64,000 nt of DNA from an uncultured Clostridia bacterium. GTDB lineage: Bacteria > Bacillota > Clostridia > TANB77 > CAG-508. Location of the stretch: assembly GCA_934177795.1 (NCBI GenBank), contig CAKPPS010000002.1, forward strand, positions 57,365 through 121,364. Reading direction: 5' to 3'. Below the pieces are notes generated by a model. That model was given only the letters and a program-made list of their open reading frames with translations, was not told the DNA's origin and ran no database searches. The position numbers and the translations under genes were made by a program. Positions 62,731 through 64,000 of the stretch are shown piece after piece (the first letter of the stretch is position 1; every line of letters starts with the position of its first letter).

Positions 62731-63922
62731 GTAATAATCCTTTCTTTAATTTATTTAATTCCGTAAACTTTTTTTCTTCTAACTTTATTTTATTACTTAA
62801 ACTATTAAGAAAAGTTGATATTTTTTCTTGTTCATTTTTATTTGGTAATTCTATAGGTATATTTAACATTGATTCATACGACAAACACATTCTTACGCTT
62901 CCTTCTAGTCTTTTACTCATTTCATATGTAAATTTAGATGATTCAAAAAAATATTCTAGATATTCTGGTAGTATTTTTTCATTGCATTTAAAACATATAT
63001 ACATAGGACTGATTATACCTTTTATATCTTGTTTCATTCTTGCAATAGACCCCACATTTATACGAGCTGGATTGTATGCAAAATCATTTTTTACCACTAC
63101 TTTATAATTTCTAGTATCTTCACTTGCTACAATTCTATCTTTAAACTGTTCTGTCTGTAATATGAAGCCATCTTTGTTACTTACACTATATACATTGTGA
63201 ATTTCATCATTAGTATTTCTTATAGATTTTTGTATAAGTATTTCTTCCATTTTTATTTTATTATTCCAAGTTCTATTATATATCCTTTGAATTAGCCCTC
63301 TTTTATATATCTTAAGGGCTTCTATTTTTCTCTGTTGTAGTTCTATTTTTTTGTCTAATGAAATTAAAAAATTTGTAATTTTTTCTTGTTCTGTTTTAGT
63401 TGGAATTCTAACATCTAAATCATATATATTATTTTTAGAAATTCCATAAACTTTGAAACCATTTGCTAATACTCTTATTTGGTTATGTATAATAGAAGTA
63501 TTAAACAAGTATCCTTTAAATCCAAGACTCATTACTTTATTTGTATCTCTTGCCAAAATGGTATGAAGTCCACTAACAATTTTATTATTTCCAACATTGA
63601 TTACTTCAACAGATTTACCTATACCATCATAGTCTTCTGATGCGTCTGCTAGTATTAAATCTCCATCTTGGCAATAATTTTCTTCATTATGTATATTTAT
63701 TTTTTTATATGATTTTATATATGGTAATTTTTCTTTATTTATATCTAATATATTATTAAACTTTTGATGAATATCTCCATAATGTATATTTTTAATTAGT
63801 CCTTCTTCAGATAAGTCTGCTCGTGATAAAGAATTTGTATTATAAAATGTAAAAACATTAACTAGAGAAATTTTTTTCCATTCATCTTTAAATTCCTTAA
63901 ATCTTAATTTAGGTACTAACAA
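62714..63922 (-). CDS. hsdS: Second type I restriction specificity subunit
   Basis: A 402-aa HsdS with two target-recognition domains and the conserved spacers TEQEKITNFLISLDKKIELQQRKIEALKIYKRGLIQRI (about 178-215) and EQEKISTFLNSLSNKIKLEEKKF...KGLLQKMF at the end. VPKLRFKEFKDEW at the start is typical of this subfamily, which differs from the HsdS at 51505. The start is TTG at 63922, five bases after AAGGTG; no in-frame ATG exists before an upstream stop. Its hsdM and hsdR, if any, lie beyond the window, or it is an orphan specificity gene. Confidence 0.9.
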   Translation of the reverse strand: MLVPKLRFKEFKDEWKKISLVNVFTFYNTNSLSRADLSEEGLIKNIHYGDIHQKFNNILDINKEKLPYIKSYKKINIHNEENYCQDGDLILADASEDYDGIGKSVEVINVGNNKIVSGLHTILARDTNKVMSLGFKGYLFNTSIIHNQIRVLANGFKVYGISKNNIYDLDVRIPTKTEQEKITNFLISLDKKIELQQRKIEALKIYKRGLIQRIYNRTWNNKIKMEEILIQKSIRNTNDEIHNVYSVSNKDGFILQTEQFKDRIVASEDTRNYKVVVKNDFAYNPARINVGSIARMKQDIKGIISPMYICFKCNEKILPEYLEYFFESSKFTYEMSKRLEGSVRMCLSYESMLNIPIELPNKNEQEKISTFLNSLSNKIKLEEKKFTELNKLKKGLLQKMFI

Positions 63923-64000
63923 CTTTTCACCTTCATTCTGTCCTTTAGTTTTAACCTTAATATACTAAAAAGACACTCGTTGTATAATGTATATGGAGGT

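Noticed and set aside
1..64000. CRISPR array or rRNA genes
   Set aside because: No set of evenly spaced direct repeats and no rRNA sequence was seen; the only repeat family found is the dispersed structured element.

Overview
The window is about 64 kb of very AT-rich DNA (roughly 27% G+C by eye). It comes from a low-GC Gram-positive bacterium, most likely an uncultured gut-type Clostridia member. The signs are AAGGAGG-type ribosome binding sites, a glmS ribozyme, CdaA, an HtrA with an N-terminal membrane anchor, AddB, a ClpE-like unfoldase, LytTR/DUF3021 regulation and bacterial tRNAs with encoded CCA. The taxonomic placement is inference. Most genes lie on the minus strand in short directional blocks separated by clear intrinsic terminators.

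Layout. 1-7.6 kb: glmS with its ribozyme leader, a DUF2651-like membrane protein, then a block of prepilin-like gene, rnhB, deoA, a 43-aa membrane peptide, cdaA and truA. 7.7-15.8 kb: htrA, pgsA, a ClpE-like ATPase, an RsiV-like surface protein, a gluzincin-like metalloprotease and a GltD-like flavoprotein. 16-24.6 kb: a DNA repair run (ogg, addB, pgeF, udg), yitT, a radical SAM gene and rnc. 24.8-27.6 kb: a membrane-anchored glucosaminidase, a secreted unknown and an Xre regulator. 27.9-30.9 kb: two near-identical tRNA-Cys genes bracket an unknown membrane protein and a PurB homologue that has lost its catalytic residues; tRNA-Gly follows. 31-39.5 kb: topA, a DUF6514-like gene, a DnaB-type ATPase, dinB, a sirtuin, ldh and an SDR. 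39.6-44.5 kb: a LytTR/DUF3021 pair, then a probable large structured RNA of about 635 nt just upstream of an OapA-like membrane protein (OLE-type ribonucleoprotein locus), a nucleotide kinase and dgt. 44.7-51.2 kb: a frameshifted surface protein, a radical SAM gene, a divergent RelA/SpoT-like protein, yraN, and dprA and comM, each broken by a single base.

51.5-64 kb is accessory DNA: a complete type I restriction-modification system (hsdRMS), a PH-domain protein, a 3' tRNA(CAU) fragment that looks like an integration scar, small unknown genes, a short terminator-ended RNA, an MqsR-like toxin with an MqsA-Panacea antitoxin, a metallophosphoesterase, a NifU-like scaffold and a second hsdS at the edge.

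A family of intergenic repeats of about 180-190 bp, with paired ends and internal hairpins, occurs as two full and two shrunken copies (2.3, 16.0, 24.7 and 51.4 kb). The best candidates for new biology are the OLE-like locus, the PurB pseudoenzyme between duplicated tRNA-Cys genes, the structured repeat family, the RelA/SpoT-like protein with its large insertion, and the small RNAs near 30.5 and 59.8 kb.
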